A stretch of DNA of 35,773 bases from Actinobacteria bacterium UBA959 (GTDB lineage Bacteria > Actinomycetota > Actinomycetes > S36-B12 > UBA5976): contig DBCL01000014.1 of NCBI GenBank assembly GCA_002293025.1, forward strand, positions 244,388 through 280,160, given 5' to 3'. Numbering within the stretch: position 1 is the first letter of the stretch; each line of letters starts with the position of its first letter. A model generated the notes under the pieces. It was not told the DNA's origin and did not search any database. It saw only the letters and a list, made by a program, of their open reading frames with translations. Shown here in pieces: positions 1 through 8,337 of this stretch. A program made the translations under genes and the position numbers.

Positions 1-1
1 G

Positions 2-1369
2 GCTAAAGAAAAAGCAGCCAAAGATGCAATCAAGAATGCAGAGCGCGTTAAAAAAGAACAAGAGATTGCCAAAAAGAAGGCTGACGCTCTATACCTAAAG
101 CAACTAGCTGATGGAACTCTTGGCATGCCAGTTAAGAAAGTTAAGAAAGCTGGAATTCCAGATTCAATTGCGGCCATTTTGGGCGACGACGATGATTTGT
201 CCCTTGATGATTTAGAGCCCATCATTAAAAAGAGCAAAAAGGGCAAGGGGGGCGAAGATGAAGAGATTGATCTATCTGAAATCGCACTTCTTGAAAAAGA
301 ATTAGAATCTGAAATCTCAGATGAAATCGCTGAAGTTGCAGATGAAGATGAAGATAAGTCGAAAAAGGGTAAGAAAAAAGTAGACGATGAGTCTGAAGTT
401 TTCACCATTTCAGATGTAGATGAGTCTGATGAGCCTGTGCAAACTGTTACGGTTGCTGGTGCTACTGCTGACCCAGTTAAGGACTACTTGAAACAGATCG
501 GCAAAGTTCCACTACTAAATGCTGAACTTGAAGTTGAGTTGGCGAAAAGGGTAGAAGCTGGGTTGTTTGCAGAAGAGTTGCTAGCAACTAAGAAAATTAA
601 AAAAGTATCTGAAAAGAATGATCTGGATTGGATTGCTAGAGATGGTCGTCAAGCCAAGGAGCATCTACTAACTGCAAACTTACGTTTGGTGGTTTCACTA
701 GCGAAGAGATATACGGGTCGTGGCATGTTGTTCTTGGATCTAATTCAAGAAGGAAACCTTGGCCTGATTCGAGCAGTAGAGAAGTTTGACTACACCAAGG
801 GCTACAAGTTCTCCACTTATGCCACTTGGTGGATTCGCCAGGCTATTACTCGAGCCATGGCAGACCAAGCTCGCACGATTCGAATTCCAGTGCATATGGT
901 TGAAGTAATTAACAAGCTGGCTCGTGTTCAACGCCAGATGTTGCAAGATCTCGGCCGCGAGCCAACCCCTGAAGAGTTGGCCAAAGAGCTTGATATGACT
1001 CCTGAAAAAGTAGTCGAAGTTCAAAAGTATGGACGGGAACCGATCTCACTTCACACTCCACTAGGAGAAGAAGGTGACTCTGAGTTTGGCGATCTCATCG
1101 AAGACTCTGAAGCGATCGTGCCCTCCGACGCCGTTTCATTTACTCTACTGCAAGAGCAGTTGGAATCCGTACTAATGACTTTGAGTGAACGTGAAGCCGG
1201 AGTTGTGCGCATGCGTTTCGGATTGACCGATGGGCAGCCTAAAACTTTAGATGAAATCGGAAAAGTTTACGGAGTAACCAGAGAGCGCATTCGCCAAATC
1301 GAGAGCAAGACGATGTCGAAATTAAGACACCCTTCTAGATCTCAGGTGCTTCGCGATTATTTAGATTAA
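2..1369 (+). CDS. sigA: Primary RNA polymerase sigma factor (RpoD/SigA), 5'-truncated by the window edge
   Basis: This is the housekeeping sigma-70 factor that directs RNA polymerase to promoters. The frame is open from base 2 with Lys/Ala-rich codons. The first in-window ATG (125) has no ribosome binding site, so I read the gene as starting upstream of the window. Counted from that ATG, the first ~110 residues are a Lys/Asp/Glu-rich extension of the kind seen in actinobacterial SigA/HrdB. Region 1.2 follows (DPVKDYLKQIGKVPLL), then regions 2.2-2.4 around residues 200-265 (LIQEGNLGLIRAVEKFDY, FSTYATWWIRQAI), region 3, and the region 4 helix-turn-helix at about 374-405 (TLDEIGKVYGVTRERIRQIE). 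It ends DYLD. Its stop overlaps the stop of the convergent DUF7455 gene by 4 nt. The neighbouring parE matches the sigA-parE order known from Streptomyces. Confidence 0.97.
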   Translation, partial: AKEKAAKDAIKNAERVKKEQEIAKKKADALYLKQLADGTLGMPVKKVKKAGIPDSIAAILGDDDDLSLDDLEPIIKKSKKGKGGEDEEIDLSEIALLEKELESEISDEIAEVADEDEDKSKKGKKKVDDESEVFTISDVDESDEPVQTVTVAGATADPVKDYLKQIGKVPLLNAELEVELAKRVEAGLFAEELLATKKIKKVSEKNDLDWIARDGRQAKEHLLTANLRLVVSLAKRYTGRGMLFLDLIQEGNLGLIRAVEKFDYTKGYKFSTYATWWIRQAITRAMADQARTIRIPVHMVEVINKLARVQRQMLQDLGREPTPEELAKELDMTPEKVVEVQKYGREPISLHTPLGEEGDSEFGDLIEDSEAIVPSDAVSFTLLQEQLESVLMTLSEREAGVVRMRFGLTDGQPKTLDEIGKVYGVTRERIRQIESKTMSKLRHPSRSQVLRDYLD

Positions 1370-1572
1370 GCCTTCGCAATTTCAGTTAGGCGATGGGTCT
1401 CATCAGTTACGTTCACAGCAATAGCTTTTAATTTCTCGCCGTGCTGAACCGCGTGGTGGTTGCAAAACAACAGTTCTAGTCCTTTTTCAAGTTCAAAGCG
1501 TACATAGGCCTGAGCTTGGCAACGATCGCATCGATCCTGGTTATTTAGTGCTCTAGCAGTAGCTGTTGTCAT
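1366..1572 (-). CDS. DUF7455 family small Cys/His protein
   Basis: This 68-residue protein carries a CxxC (DRCDRCQAQAYVRF) and a downstream CNHHA motif, a probable zinc-binding knuckle. It matches the DUF7455 family, found beside sigA and parE in many Actinobacteria. Its function is unknown. I chose the ATG at 1572 because GGAGG lies 5 nt upstream of it (complement of 1578-1582). The in-frame ATG at 1584 sits on top of that ribosome binding site. The gene runs towards sigA, and the two stop codons share the bases TTAA at 1366-1369. Confidence 0.85.
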   Translation of the reverse strand: MTTATARALNNQDRCDRCQAQAYVRFELEKGLELLFCNHHAVQHGEKLKAIAVNVTDETHRLTEIAKA

Positions 1573-1719
1573 GTAATCCTCCATTTCTTAAGGGCTATCT
1601 TTACACCATTGGACCGACATCGCATTTGCAGTGAGCCAGATTTGTACATTCGGGTGTGTCGCGGCCCGAGAACCAAGCGGATACTCCTACCCTCTAGAAA
1701 CGCACAAATCACGCTATTC

Positions 1720-1724
1720 GGAGG
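1720..1724 (+). promoter_or_regulatory. Ribosome binding site deciding the TTG start of parE
   Basis: GGAGG lies 7 nt before the TTG at 1732. No ATG or GTG start is nearby in frame, and the translation beginning ARAKTPKTGYDASDIQVLEGL matches the usual ParE N-terminus. The rest of the 1573-1731 interval holds the upstream regions of the divergent DUF7455 and parE genes. I see no convincing -35/-10 pair there. Confidence 0.7.
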
Positions 1725-1731
1725 TTTTTAG

Positions 1732-3792
1732 TTGGCCAGAGCAAAGACGCCGAAAACAGGCTACGACGCCTCTGATATTCAAGTTCTGGAGGGCTTAGAT
1801 GCTGTTCGGAAGCGCCCAGGAATGTATATCGGCAGCACAGACGGTCGCGGCATGGCTCATTGCTTATGGGAGCTGTTAGACAACGCTGTAGACGAAGCGA
1901 TCGCTGGCTATTCCAAGAATGTAGAAGCTATTTTGCATCCAGATGGATCTTTTGAAGTTAAAGACGATGGTCGCGGAATACCGGTAGATATCGAGACTAA
2001 ATCCAAACTAACTGGTGTGGAATTGGTAATGACCAAACTTCACGCAGGTGGCAAATTTGGTGGTAGTTCATACTCGACATCAGGTGGACTGCACGGTGTT
2101 GGCGCTTCAGTAGTAAACGCACTTTCAGCGCGAATGGAAGTTGAGGTGGATCGCGATGGGAAGATTCACCGAATAGATTTTCGAAGAGGGGTGCCCGGCA
2201 CCTTTGCAGGCAAAGGTGCTGATGCAAGTTTTACCAAAAAAGGTGGCTTAAGAATTGAAGGCAAAGCCCCAAAGGGTGTAACTGGAACCCGGGTTCGTTT
2301 CTGGCCAGATATGCAGATCTTCACGCCTGGATCAGAGATCGATATTCAACTGCTGCATGATCGTGCTCGCCAAACTGCCTTTTTGGTTTCTGGATTAAAC
2401 ATTAAAGTCACTGATTTGCGTAATGGAAAAGAATCGGTCAACTACAAATTCTCTGGCGGGATAACTGAATATGTGGAGCATCTAGCTACCGATGACCCGG
2501 TAACACGAGTTATTCGTTTGGATGGCGTAGGCAACTTTCAAGAAACAGTTCCAGTTATGGATGCCAATGGCCATATGACTCCAAAAGAGGTTGATCGGGA
2601 AATGCAAGTGGAGATTGCGCTTAGATGGGGTGTTGGCTATGACTCAGATCTAAGATCTTTTGTCAACGTTGTTTCCACTCCTAAGGGTGGCACACACGTT
2701 CAAGGTTTTGAACGTGCCATAGTTAAAACAATTAATGAACAACTAAAGCAACAAAAGATAGTTAAGCCTTCAGAGGATTCGGTTATTAAAGATGACATCC
2801 TGGAGGGATTAGTAGCAGTCATCTCAGTTCGTGTTCCCGAACCACAATTTGAAGGTCAAACTAAAGAGATTCTAGGAACTCCAGCTGCTGTAAGAGTGGT
2901 AGGCAACGTGGTCAGTAAACAGCTGGCAATTTGGTTATCAGAACCACCTCGAGGTGCCAAAAACGAAGCCAAAGGAGTTTTAGAAAAAATTGCCAATGCA
3001 GCGCGAGCACGAATTGCAGCAAGAACGCACCGTGATGTGCAGCGCAAGAAAACTGCAGTTGAATCTTCAGCCCTTCCTGCAAAACTCGTAGATTGTCGCA
3101 GCAAAGACATTGAACGTAATGAATTGTTTATCGTTGAAGGTGAGTCCGCATTAGGAACTGCTAAGTTGGCCAGAGATTCTGAATTTCAAGCCCTGCTGCC
3201 AATTCGTGGGAAAATTCTAAATGTTCAAAAAGCCTCATTTGCAGACATGCTAAAGAATGCTGAGTGCGCTTCGATCATTCAAGTTATTGGTGGTGGGTCC
3301 GCTCGGGAGTTTGACCTTGAGTCAGTTCGTTACGGAAAAATTATTATCATGACAGATGCTGATGTGGATGGAGCGCATATTCGTTCGCTGTTACTAACGC
3401 TCTTTCATAAGTATCTAAGACCTTTGATTGAAGATGGCCGGGTTTATGCTGCCATGCCACCACTGCACCGAATCGAAACAGTTGGTAACAAGGAGTTTAA
3501 GTACACCTACTCTGACCAAGAGATGAAGGCAGCAATTGCTGCTATTGAAAAAGCCGGCAAGAGGGTTAAAGAGCCAATTCAAAGATATAAAGGTCTAGGC
3601 GAGATGGATGCGGTGCAATTGCGCGATACCACCATGAGCACTGCATCCAGAGGGCTGCGCCGAGTTACTGTCCAAGATGCCGCACGGATGGCTGAGATGT
3701 TTGAGTTGCTGATGGGCTCAGATGTTGCCCCGAGGAAGGACTTTATTGTGGCTGCAGCCAGATCCCTTGACCGAGACCGCATTGATGCTTAA
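1732..3792 (+). CDS. parE: DNA topoisomerase IV subunit B (type IIA topoisomerase ATPase subunit)
   Basis: This ATP-hydrolysing subunit pairs with the ParC-type subunit at 4101-6524 to decatenate or relax DNA. The GHKL ATPase motifs are clear: ELLDNAVDEA at 47-56, DDGRGIP at 78-84 and GGLHGVGAS at 118-126. The TOPRIM domain has VEGESALGTAK from Glu469 and TDADVDGAH at 541-549. The C-terminal IQRYKGLGEM block follows. The family motif is usually EGDSA; here it is EGESA, a conservative change beside the catalytic Glu. The start is TTG with a good GGAGG. The length (686 aa) is normal. The ParE call over GyrB rests mainly on the sigA-DUF7455-parE-parC neighbourhood and the EGxSALGTAK signature; a gyrase B role is not excluded. 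Confidence 0.92.
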   Translation: MARAKTPKTGYDASDIQVLEGLDAVRKRPGMYIGSTDGRGMAHCLWELLDNAVDEAIAGYSKNVEAILHPDGSFEVKDDGRGIPVDIETKSKLTGVELVMTKLHAGGKFGGSSYSTSGGLHGVGASVVNALSARMEVEVDRDGKIHRIDFRRGVPGTFAGKGADASFTKKGGLRIEGKAPKGVTGTRVRFWPDMQIFTPGSEIDIQLLHDRARQTAFLVSGLNIKVTDLRNGKESVNYKFSGGITEYVEHLATDDPVTRVIRLDGVGNFQETVPVMDANGHMTPKEVDREMQVEIALRWGVGYDSDLRSFVNVVSTPKGGTHVQGFERAIVKTINEQLKQQKIVKPSEDSVIKDDILEGLVAVISVRVPEPQFEGQTKEILGTPAAVRVVGNVVSKQLAIWLSEPPRGAKNEAKGVLEKIANAARARIAARTHRDVQRKKTAVESSALPAKLVDCRSKDIERNELFIVEGESALGTAKLARDSEFQALLPIRGKILNVQKASFADMLKNAECASIIQVIGGGSAREFDLESVRYGKIIIMTDADVDGAHIRSLLLTLFHKYLRPLIEDGRVYAAMPPLHRIETVGNKEFKYTYSDQEMKAAIAAIEKAGKRVKEPIQRYKGLGEMDAVQLRDTTMSTASRGLRRVTVQDAARMAEMFELLMGSDVAPRKDFIVAAARSLDRDRIDA

Positions 3793-3880
3793 TAGGGCAC
3801 TTTCGTCAGTTTCACGAGTGAATTGATCCCTCCGTTTAGGTGGATATCCGGCATTTGCTTATCCACACCCAGGCTGTACC

Positions 3881-4096
3881 CTGCTCCACTACATCTATGA
3901 CCTAGCAGTCGTAGACGTGTTAAGTCACCGAATTGCGGTGATGCAACACGGTAACTTGGTTGAGGTTGGATCGCGAGATGAGATTTTGCAAAGTCCAAAG
4001 CAGGCTTACACTCAGAAACTGATTGCAGCTGTTCCAGTGCCAGATCCTGAGGCGCAGAAGTTACGTCGCGAAAAACGACTGGCAACCAAGTCCTAA
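3881..4096 (+). pseudogene. C-terminal remnant of an oligopeptide/dipeptide ABC-transporter ATPase (OppF/DppF type)
   Basis: Reading 3899-4096 in one frame gives DLAVVDVLSHRIAVMQHG, then NLVEVGSRDEILQSPKQAYT, then QKLIAAVPVPDPEAQ and a basic tail to TAA. This is the typical end of oligopeptide-type ATPases: the segment after the H-loop, then the oligo/HPY tail ending AAVPVPDP. The Walker A, signature and Walker B regions are missing. Upstream the frame meets a TGA at 3824-3826, and residues before DLAVV (LLHYIY) no longer match the usual LFISH. There is no start codon context. About 66 codons survive without an internal stop, which suggests a fairly recent deletion. It lies in the tail-to-tail gap of parE and parC and is the only transporter trace in this block. 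Confidence 0.75.
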
Positions 4097-4100
4097 AACC

Positions 4101-6524
4101 CTATTGGGCTGATCCAAGGGCAGTAATTTGATTCTCCAGTTTTGATCCAGTTGTGTCCCGTGGAGTTGCCTCAGGCAGTTCTAGAGCTGCCCCTCGCGCA
4201 GTGTTTGCCAATACCGGGTTCATGCCGGCATAAGCCATAACTAATCCTGACTCGCCTTTACGTAATTTATGAGATCGAACACCTGATCCGCCTCGCCCTT
4301 GAACAGCAAACTCAGTTAAATCAGTAACTTTGACACTACTTTGTGAAGTTCCAGGTAAAGTGTCTAATGCAGTTGCTACGGTGATAACTTGAGTGTCGTC
4401 ATGCACGATAAAGAATCCAATTGCTCGCCCTTTGGATTCAGTTTTGATGCCAGAAACCCCTGCTGCATTTCTTCCCTGTGGTCTAACTTCATCTGCTTCA
4501 AACTGCAGAAGTCGACAATCAGAAGTTATGAACACACACAATGGTTCATCCCCAGATTCGATCCAAGATGCCCCAATCACACTGTCTCCAGGCTTAAGGT
4601 TTATGAGCTCAACCCCATCTTTGGTTGGCAGATCATCAAAAGTTACCCGTTTAACCACACCAAACTCAGTTCCAATTGCCAAATCACCTAACTGGCCATC
4701 GAGTGGAGTAATTGCTAATACTCGCTCACCACGACGCAAAGTGGTCAGCGCAGATGCATTAATTGAACTGGCTAAACCAGGCTTGGTGACAGCTGGCAGA
4801 TCAACTACGGAAATTCTTAAGAGTCGTCCTTCGGAAGTTACCACACCGACACTAGATCTTGTTCGCGTTCTAATCTGTTGAGCAATTGCATCGTACTTAA
4901 CACGGGAATTAACTGGCTCTAGGTCCAATGATGCAGTTCGAGCGAGCAGTCCTGCGCCAGACAGCAGCACATAACATTCAACATCAGGTACTTCCAGACT
5001 TGTCTCAGTTAATGCCGGTAAGTCATCTGCATCCAATAAGAGTGTGCGCCTTGGAACTGAATGAAGTTTGGCCACTTCCGCTAGCTCAGTGGCAACAGTG
5101 TCTTTTAGTATCTGATCATCTGACAAAATTGCAGTAAGTTCTTTGATAGTTGCTTTCAGCTCTTTTTTCTCAGTCTCTAACTCCAGGGTTGAAAATTTCG
5201 TTAAACGTCTAAGTGGCATATCCAGAATGTATTGAGCTTGTAGATCTGAAAGATTGAATGTTGATATCAATTTTGCTTTGGCAGCCACTGTGTCATCTGA
5301 TGCTCTAATTAAAGAAATGACTTTATCAATATTAAGGGTAGCAATTAGCAATCCATCAACTAGATGAAGCCGATCCTTAGCAATTTGTCGTCGATGTTCA
5401 CTTCTTCTTCTCACAACATCGAGTCGATGGGAAATAAACACCGTCAGTAATTCGATCAGTGAAAGAGTTCGAGGCTGGCCGTCTACTAGGGCCACATTGT
5501 TGATATTGAAGGATTCTTCCAGAGGGGTATTTTTGTAAAGGTTCGCTAGAACCGCTTGCGGTTGATAACCAGATTTGAGTTCAACAACCAGTCGTAAGCC
5601 ATGATCATAATCTGTTAGATCAGTTACATTTGCAATACCTTCGATTTTCTTTTCTAACATTAACGATTTAATGCGCTCCATTACTCGTTCTGGCCCTACG
5701 TTGTAGGGAAGAGCAGTAATTACTAAGCCCTTTCTTTTGTTATTTACATCTTCTATCGAAGCAGAAGCCCTTATTCGAAATGCACCTTTTCCTGTTTCAT
5801 ATGCCTCTCGAATTCCTTCAATCCCAATAATCTGGCCACCAGATGGCAGATCAGGTCCAGGCAAAACCTTCATAATCTCAGTTAAAGAGGATTTAGGTTT
5901 TCTTAAAAGCAGTTGCGCTGCAGCAATAGTTTCACCCAAATTATGTGGGGCCATCGAGGTTGCCATACCAACCGCTATTCCTGATGCACCATTAACTAAA
6001 AGTGCTGGAAAAGCAGCAGGGAGCACGACTGGTTCTTGTTCTCGACCATCGTAATTCGAAGTAAAATCAACCGTTGATTCCTCGATGGTGTTAGTCATAG
6101 CTAGAGCTGCACTTGCTAGTCGACATTCGGTGTAGCGCATTGCAGCTGGGCCATCATCTACTGATCCAAAATTTCCGTGACCATCGATAAAAGGCAGACT
6201 TAAAGTAAAAGGTTGAGCCATGCGCACTAGTGCGTCATAAATTGCACCATCTCCGTGAGGATGCAAGCGGCCCATAACTTCGCCGACAACTCGAGCAGAT
6301 TTAACATGACCTTTGTCTGGTTTCAGCCCCATCATTGCCATCTGGAAAAGAATTCGTCTTTGGACCGGTTTTAGACCATCTCGTGCGTCTGGTAATGCTC
6401 GGGAATAGATCACCGAATAGGCATACTCCAGGAAGGAGTCACGCATTTCGTCAGCAACATCAACGTTGTAGATCTGACTTGATGAGGGAGCAGAGTTGTT
6501 TTTGGACTTTATTTCACGGGCCAT
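4101..6524 (-). CDS. parC: DNA topoisomerase IV subunit A (ParC/GyrA family)
   Basis: This is the DNA-cleaving subunit of the type IIA topoisomerase, partner of the ParE-type protein at 1732-3792. The winged-helix/tower core has GLKPVQRRILF (50-60), HPHGDGAIYDALVRMAQ (88-104) and the catalytic tyrosine Tyr131 in AAMRYTE. A coiled coil with the YILDMPLRRLTKF block follows, then a C-terminal beta-pinwheel. At the position homologous to E. coli GyrA Ser83 the residue is Gly93. The pinwheel carries QGRGGSG (nt 4281-4301), a degenerate form of the gyrase box QRRGGKG, so the gyrase/topo IV split is not absolute. The length (807 aa) is typical. The start ATG has GGAGG about 10 nt upstream. ParC is preferred because of its neighbours. 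Confidence 0.9.
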   Translation of the reverse strand: MAREIKSKNNSAPSSSQIYNVDVADEMRDSFLEYAYSVIYSRALPDARDGLKPVQRRILFQMAMMGLKPDKGHVKSARVVGEVMGRLHPHGDGAIYDALVRMAQPFTLSLPFIDGHGNFGSVDDGPAAMRYTECRLASAALAMTNTIEESTVDFTSNYDGREQEPVVLPAAFPALLVNGASGIAVGMATSMAPHNLGETIAAAQLLLRKPKSSLTEIMKVLPGPDLPSGGQIIGIEGIREAYETGKGAFRIRASASIEDVNNKRKGLVITALPYNVGPERVMERIKSLMLEKKIEGIANVTDLTDYDHGLRLVVELKSGYQPQAVLANLYKNTPLEESFNINNVALVDGQPRTLSLIELLTVFISHRLDVVRRRSEHRRQIAKDRLHLVDGLLIATLNIDKVISLIRASDDTVAAKAKLISTFNLSDLQAQYILDMPLRRLTKFSTLELETEKKELKATIKELTAILSDDQILKDTVATELAEVAKLHSVPRRTLLLDADDLPALTETSLEVPDVECYVLLSGAGLLARTASLDLEPVNSRVKYDAIAQQIRTRTRSSVGVVTSEGRLLRISVVDLPAVTKPGLASSINASALTTLRRGERVLAITPLDGQLGDLAIGTEFGVVKRVTFDDLPTKDGVELINLKPGDSVIGASWIESGDEPLCVFITSDCRLLQFEADEVRPQGRNAAGVSGIKTESKGRAIGFFIVHDDTQVITVATALDTLPGTSQSSVKVTDLTEFAVQGRGGSGVRSHKLRKGESGLVMAYAGMNPVLANTARGAALELPEATPRDTTGSKLENQITALGSAQ

Positions 6525-6570
6525 CGGGATTGGATCCTCCTAGGCTCATCTTGTCAGTGTTCAAGGCTGC

Positions 6571-6593
6571 TTTAGGGGCTTGACACCCCTAAA
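6571..6593. promoter_or_regulatory. Inverted repeat with embedded -35-like TTGACA between divergent parC and tdk
   Basis: TTTAGGGG (6571-6578) and CCCCTAAA (6586-6593) form a perfect 8-bp inverted repeat around a 7-nt centre. TTGACA, a perfect -35 consensus in the tdk direction, lies at 6580-6585. I see no equally good -10 at 16-18 nt. It could be an operator in the 108-nt divergent region or a chance hairpin. Confidence 0.35.
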
Positions 6594-6632
6594 TCCCATC
6601 TGATCTGCCAAGATAGGCTGATAAGGAAGTGA

Positions 6633-7307
6633 GTGTTTTTTGATATGGCTGAGTTAGTTTATTTCTGCGGCACGATGGATAGTGGGAAATCAACCCTTGC
6701 TTTGCAAACACACCATAACCATTCATCTGCAGGACACAAAGGCATAGTTTTCACTCGCAATGACCGAGCTGGTAAAGCGAAGTTAAGTTCCAGGCTAGGT
6801 TTAGAAACTATCGCAACTGAAGCGGATGATGACCTTGATTTTTATCTAATGGTAACTTCTGAGCTAGCTAACGGGCGCCAAATTGATTACTTAATCTGCG
6901 ATGAAGTTCAGTTTTATCAAACGCAACAAATCGAACAGTTAGCGCGGTTAGTTGATGATCACGAAATAGACGTGTTTACATTTGGAATTACTGCAGATTT
7001 TCGAACTGAGTTGTTCCCTGGTTCGAAAAGACTTTATGAACTTGCGGACCGAGTGAATGTATTGCAGGTAGAGGCACTTTGCTGGTGTGGAAAGCGTGCA
7101 ACTCACAATGCCCGATTAATTGATGGTCAAATGGTTACCGAGGGAGAGCAGGTAGCTGTTGGCGATACCTCACCAAATGCACCTTTCGCGGTTACATATG
7201 AGGTTTTATGTCGTAAGCATCATATGAAGAAAATTTCGGCTGCAAAAGCCAAAGCAGAGCACGTCTCTCGAAACCCATTACCGTTTAGCAAAGAAAATAC
7301 TGCTTAA
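6633..7307 (+). CDS. tdk: Thymidine kinase (type II)
   Basis: It phosphorylates thymidine to dTMP in pyrimidine salvage. The features are a P-loop GTMDSGKS (13-20 from the GTG), the DExQF-type motif CDEVQFYQ, a lasso segment (EVLCRKHH) and zinc-knuckle cysteines (CWCGKR). The length (224 aa) suits bacterial TKII. Two starts are possible. The GTG at 6633 has AAGGA 5 nt upstream; the ATG at 6645 gives the family's usual MAELVYF beginning but lacks a well-spaced ribosome binding site. I give the GTG, with the ATG a serious alternative. It is divergent from parC. Together with Dut at 12658 it serves dTTP supply. Confidence 0.93.
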   Translation: MFFDMAELVYFCGTMDSGKSTLALQTHHNHSSAGHKGIVFTRNDRAGKAKLSSRLGLETIATEADDDLDFYLMVTSELANGRQIDYLICDEVQFYQTQQIEQLARLVDDHEIDVFTFGITADFRTELFPGSKRLYELADRVNVLQVEALCWCGKRATHNARLIDGQMVTEGEQVAVGDTSPNAPFAVTYEVLCRKHHMKKISAAKAKAEHVSRNPLPFSKENTA

Positions 7308-7313
7308 GAATAA

Positions 7314-8297
7314 CTAAGTTTTGGTTATTTTGGTCAATCCAACATCTTGGTCTGGATCAATTCCTAGATTTATGCAGGTTTCCAAAACGCAAACCTGAAC
7401 CTGTACTAGGGAAATAATTGCCTGCAAGCTACTTGGAAAATCTGAATTGCAAAACATACTTGAATCAATGACATGCCAATTAATTGCTTTGGCTTCCAAA
7501 TGCTTTTTAACTAGATCTAAGCCGCCAGGCAAATCATCATCGGCCAAGCTAATAAGCAGGACCTCGTCGGATGGCTGCAAAGCAGCAGTAGTGCCATGCA
7601 GGAAATCATTTGCACTGAGCGCTACCACTGGCACTTTTGTAATTTCAGTAAATTTCAGCGCCGCTTCCATGGCTATGGGTGTGCCAACACCACGGCTTAA
7701 CACAAAAGCTGGGATCTGAGCGAGCCCATTCGATTTACTCTTGAGAACTTTTTGGATTAAATCCGGTAGGAGTAACCATTGTTTTGATCCAATCTTCTGG
7801 CCATTTATTACGTTGGCTATCATCAACAGAACTAGTGCTGTTGCTGTGACCGTTTTGGTAGCTGGCACAGCTCGCTCAGGGCCCAAATTTAGATTTACTA
7901 GATAATCACAATGTTTGGCCAATTGTGATTGAGGATCATTTGTGATGGCCATAACGTAAGCATGATTTTGTTGTGCTAGAGCGGCTGCACGCACAACCTC
8001 ATCCGTTGAACCCGACTGAGAAATGGCGATGACAAGTACATTTCGTAAATCTTGATCTGCCGTTATGTCGGTAGGCGAGAAGCTAGTCACTAGCCCTGGA
8101 TGTGACTTTGCTACTGACCGCACCAATAACTCGCCAACTCGAGCACTTGAACCCCTGGCGATAACTAAGACTCTCTTGTAGTTTTCATCCCACCAAGGAG
8201 TTCCAGTTGAAAATTCGGTCAAAGCGCTAATGAGGTCATTCATTAGAGCTGGTTGCTCGTTCAAATCCGTCACAATATTTTGGGTCACTTTACACAC
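7314..8297 (-). CDS. SIS-domain sugar-phosphate isomerase/deaminase-like protein
   Basis: Two SIS domains resemble the isomerase half of glucosamine-6-phosphate synthase. The motifs are ARGSSARVGELL and SQSGSTDEVVRAA in the first half, and the VPATKTVTATALVLL linker with SRGVGTPIAMEAALKFTEI plus ANDFLHG in the second. There is no N-terminal glutamine amidotransferase domain, so it is not a complete GlmS. AgaS, NagB-II and FrlB-type deaminases or isomerases have this layout. The substrate cannot be told from the sequence. The start is GTG without a ribosome binding site; TACTAT lies 14 nt upstream and may be the -10. It sits 40 nt downstream of sepH on the same strand. No sugar transport or amino-sugar genes are adjacent. 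Confidence 0.82.
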   Translation of the reverse strand: MCKVTQNIVTDLNEQPALMNDLISALTEFSTGTPWWDENYKRVLVIARGSSARVGELLVRSVAKSHPGLVTSFSPTDITADQDLRNVLVIAISQSGSTDEVVRAAALAQQNHAYVMAITNDPQSQLAKHCDYLVNLNLGPERAVPATKTVTATALVLLMIANVINGQKIGSKQWLLLPDLIQKVLKSKSNGLAQIPAFVLSRGVGTPIAMEAALKFTEITKVPVVALSANDFLHGTTAALQPSDEVLLISLADDDLPGGLDLVKKHLEAKAINWHVIDSSMFCNSDFPSSLQAIISLVQVQVCVLETCINLGIDPDQDVGLTKITKT

Positions 8298-8337
8298 CGC
8301 TTAGTGATTGGATAGTACTTAGCCAAAAATAGAATTG

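Noticed and set aside
3789..4085. 98-codon open frame on the minus strand between parE and parC
   Set aside because: The opposite strand gives a clear ABC-ATPase C-terminus; this frame is its shadow and overlaps the parE stop.
4393..4881. 162-codon open frame on the plus strand inside parC
   Set aside because: It lies wholly antisense to conserved parC sequence, with no ribosome binding site or recognisable domain.
7309..7331. AATAAC/GTTATT hairpin between the tdk and SIS gene stops
   Set aside because: The stem is almost all A-T with a 9-nt loop and only a short T-run; too weak to call a terminator.
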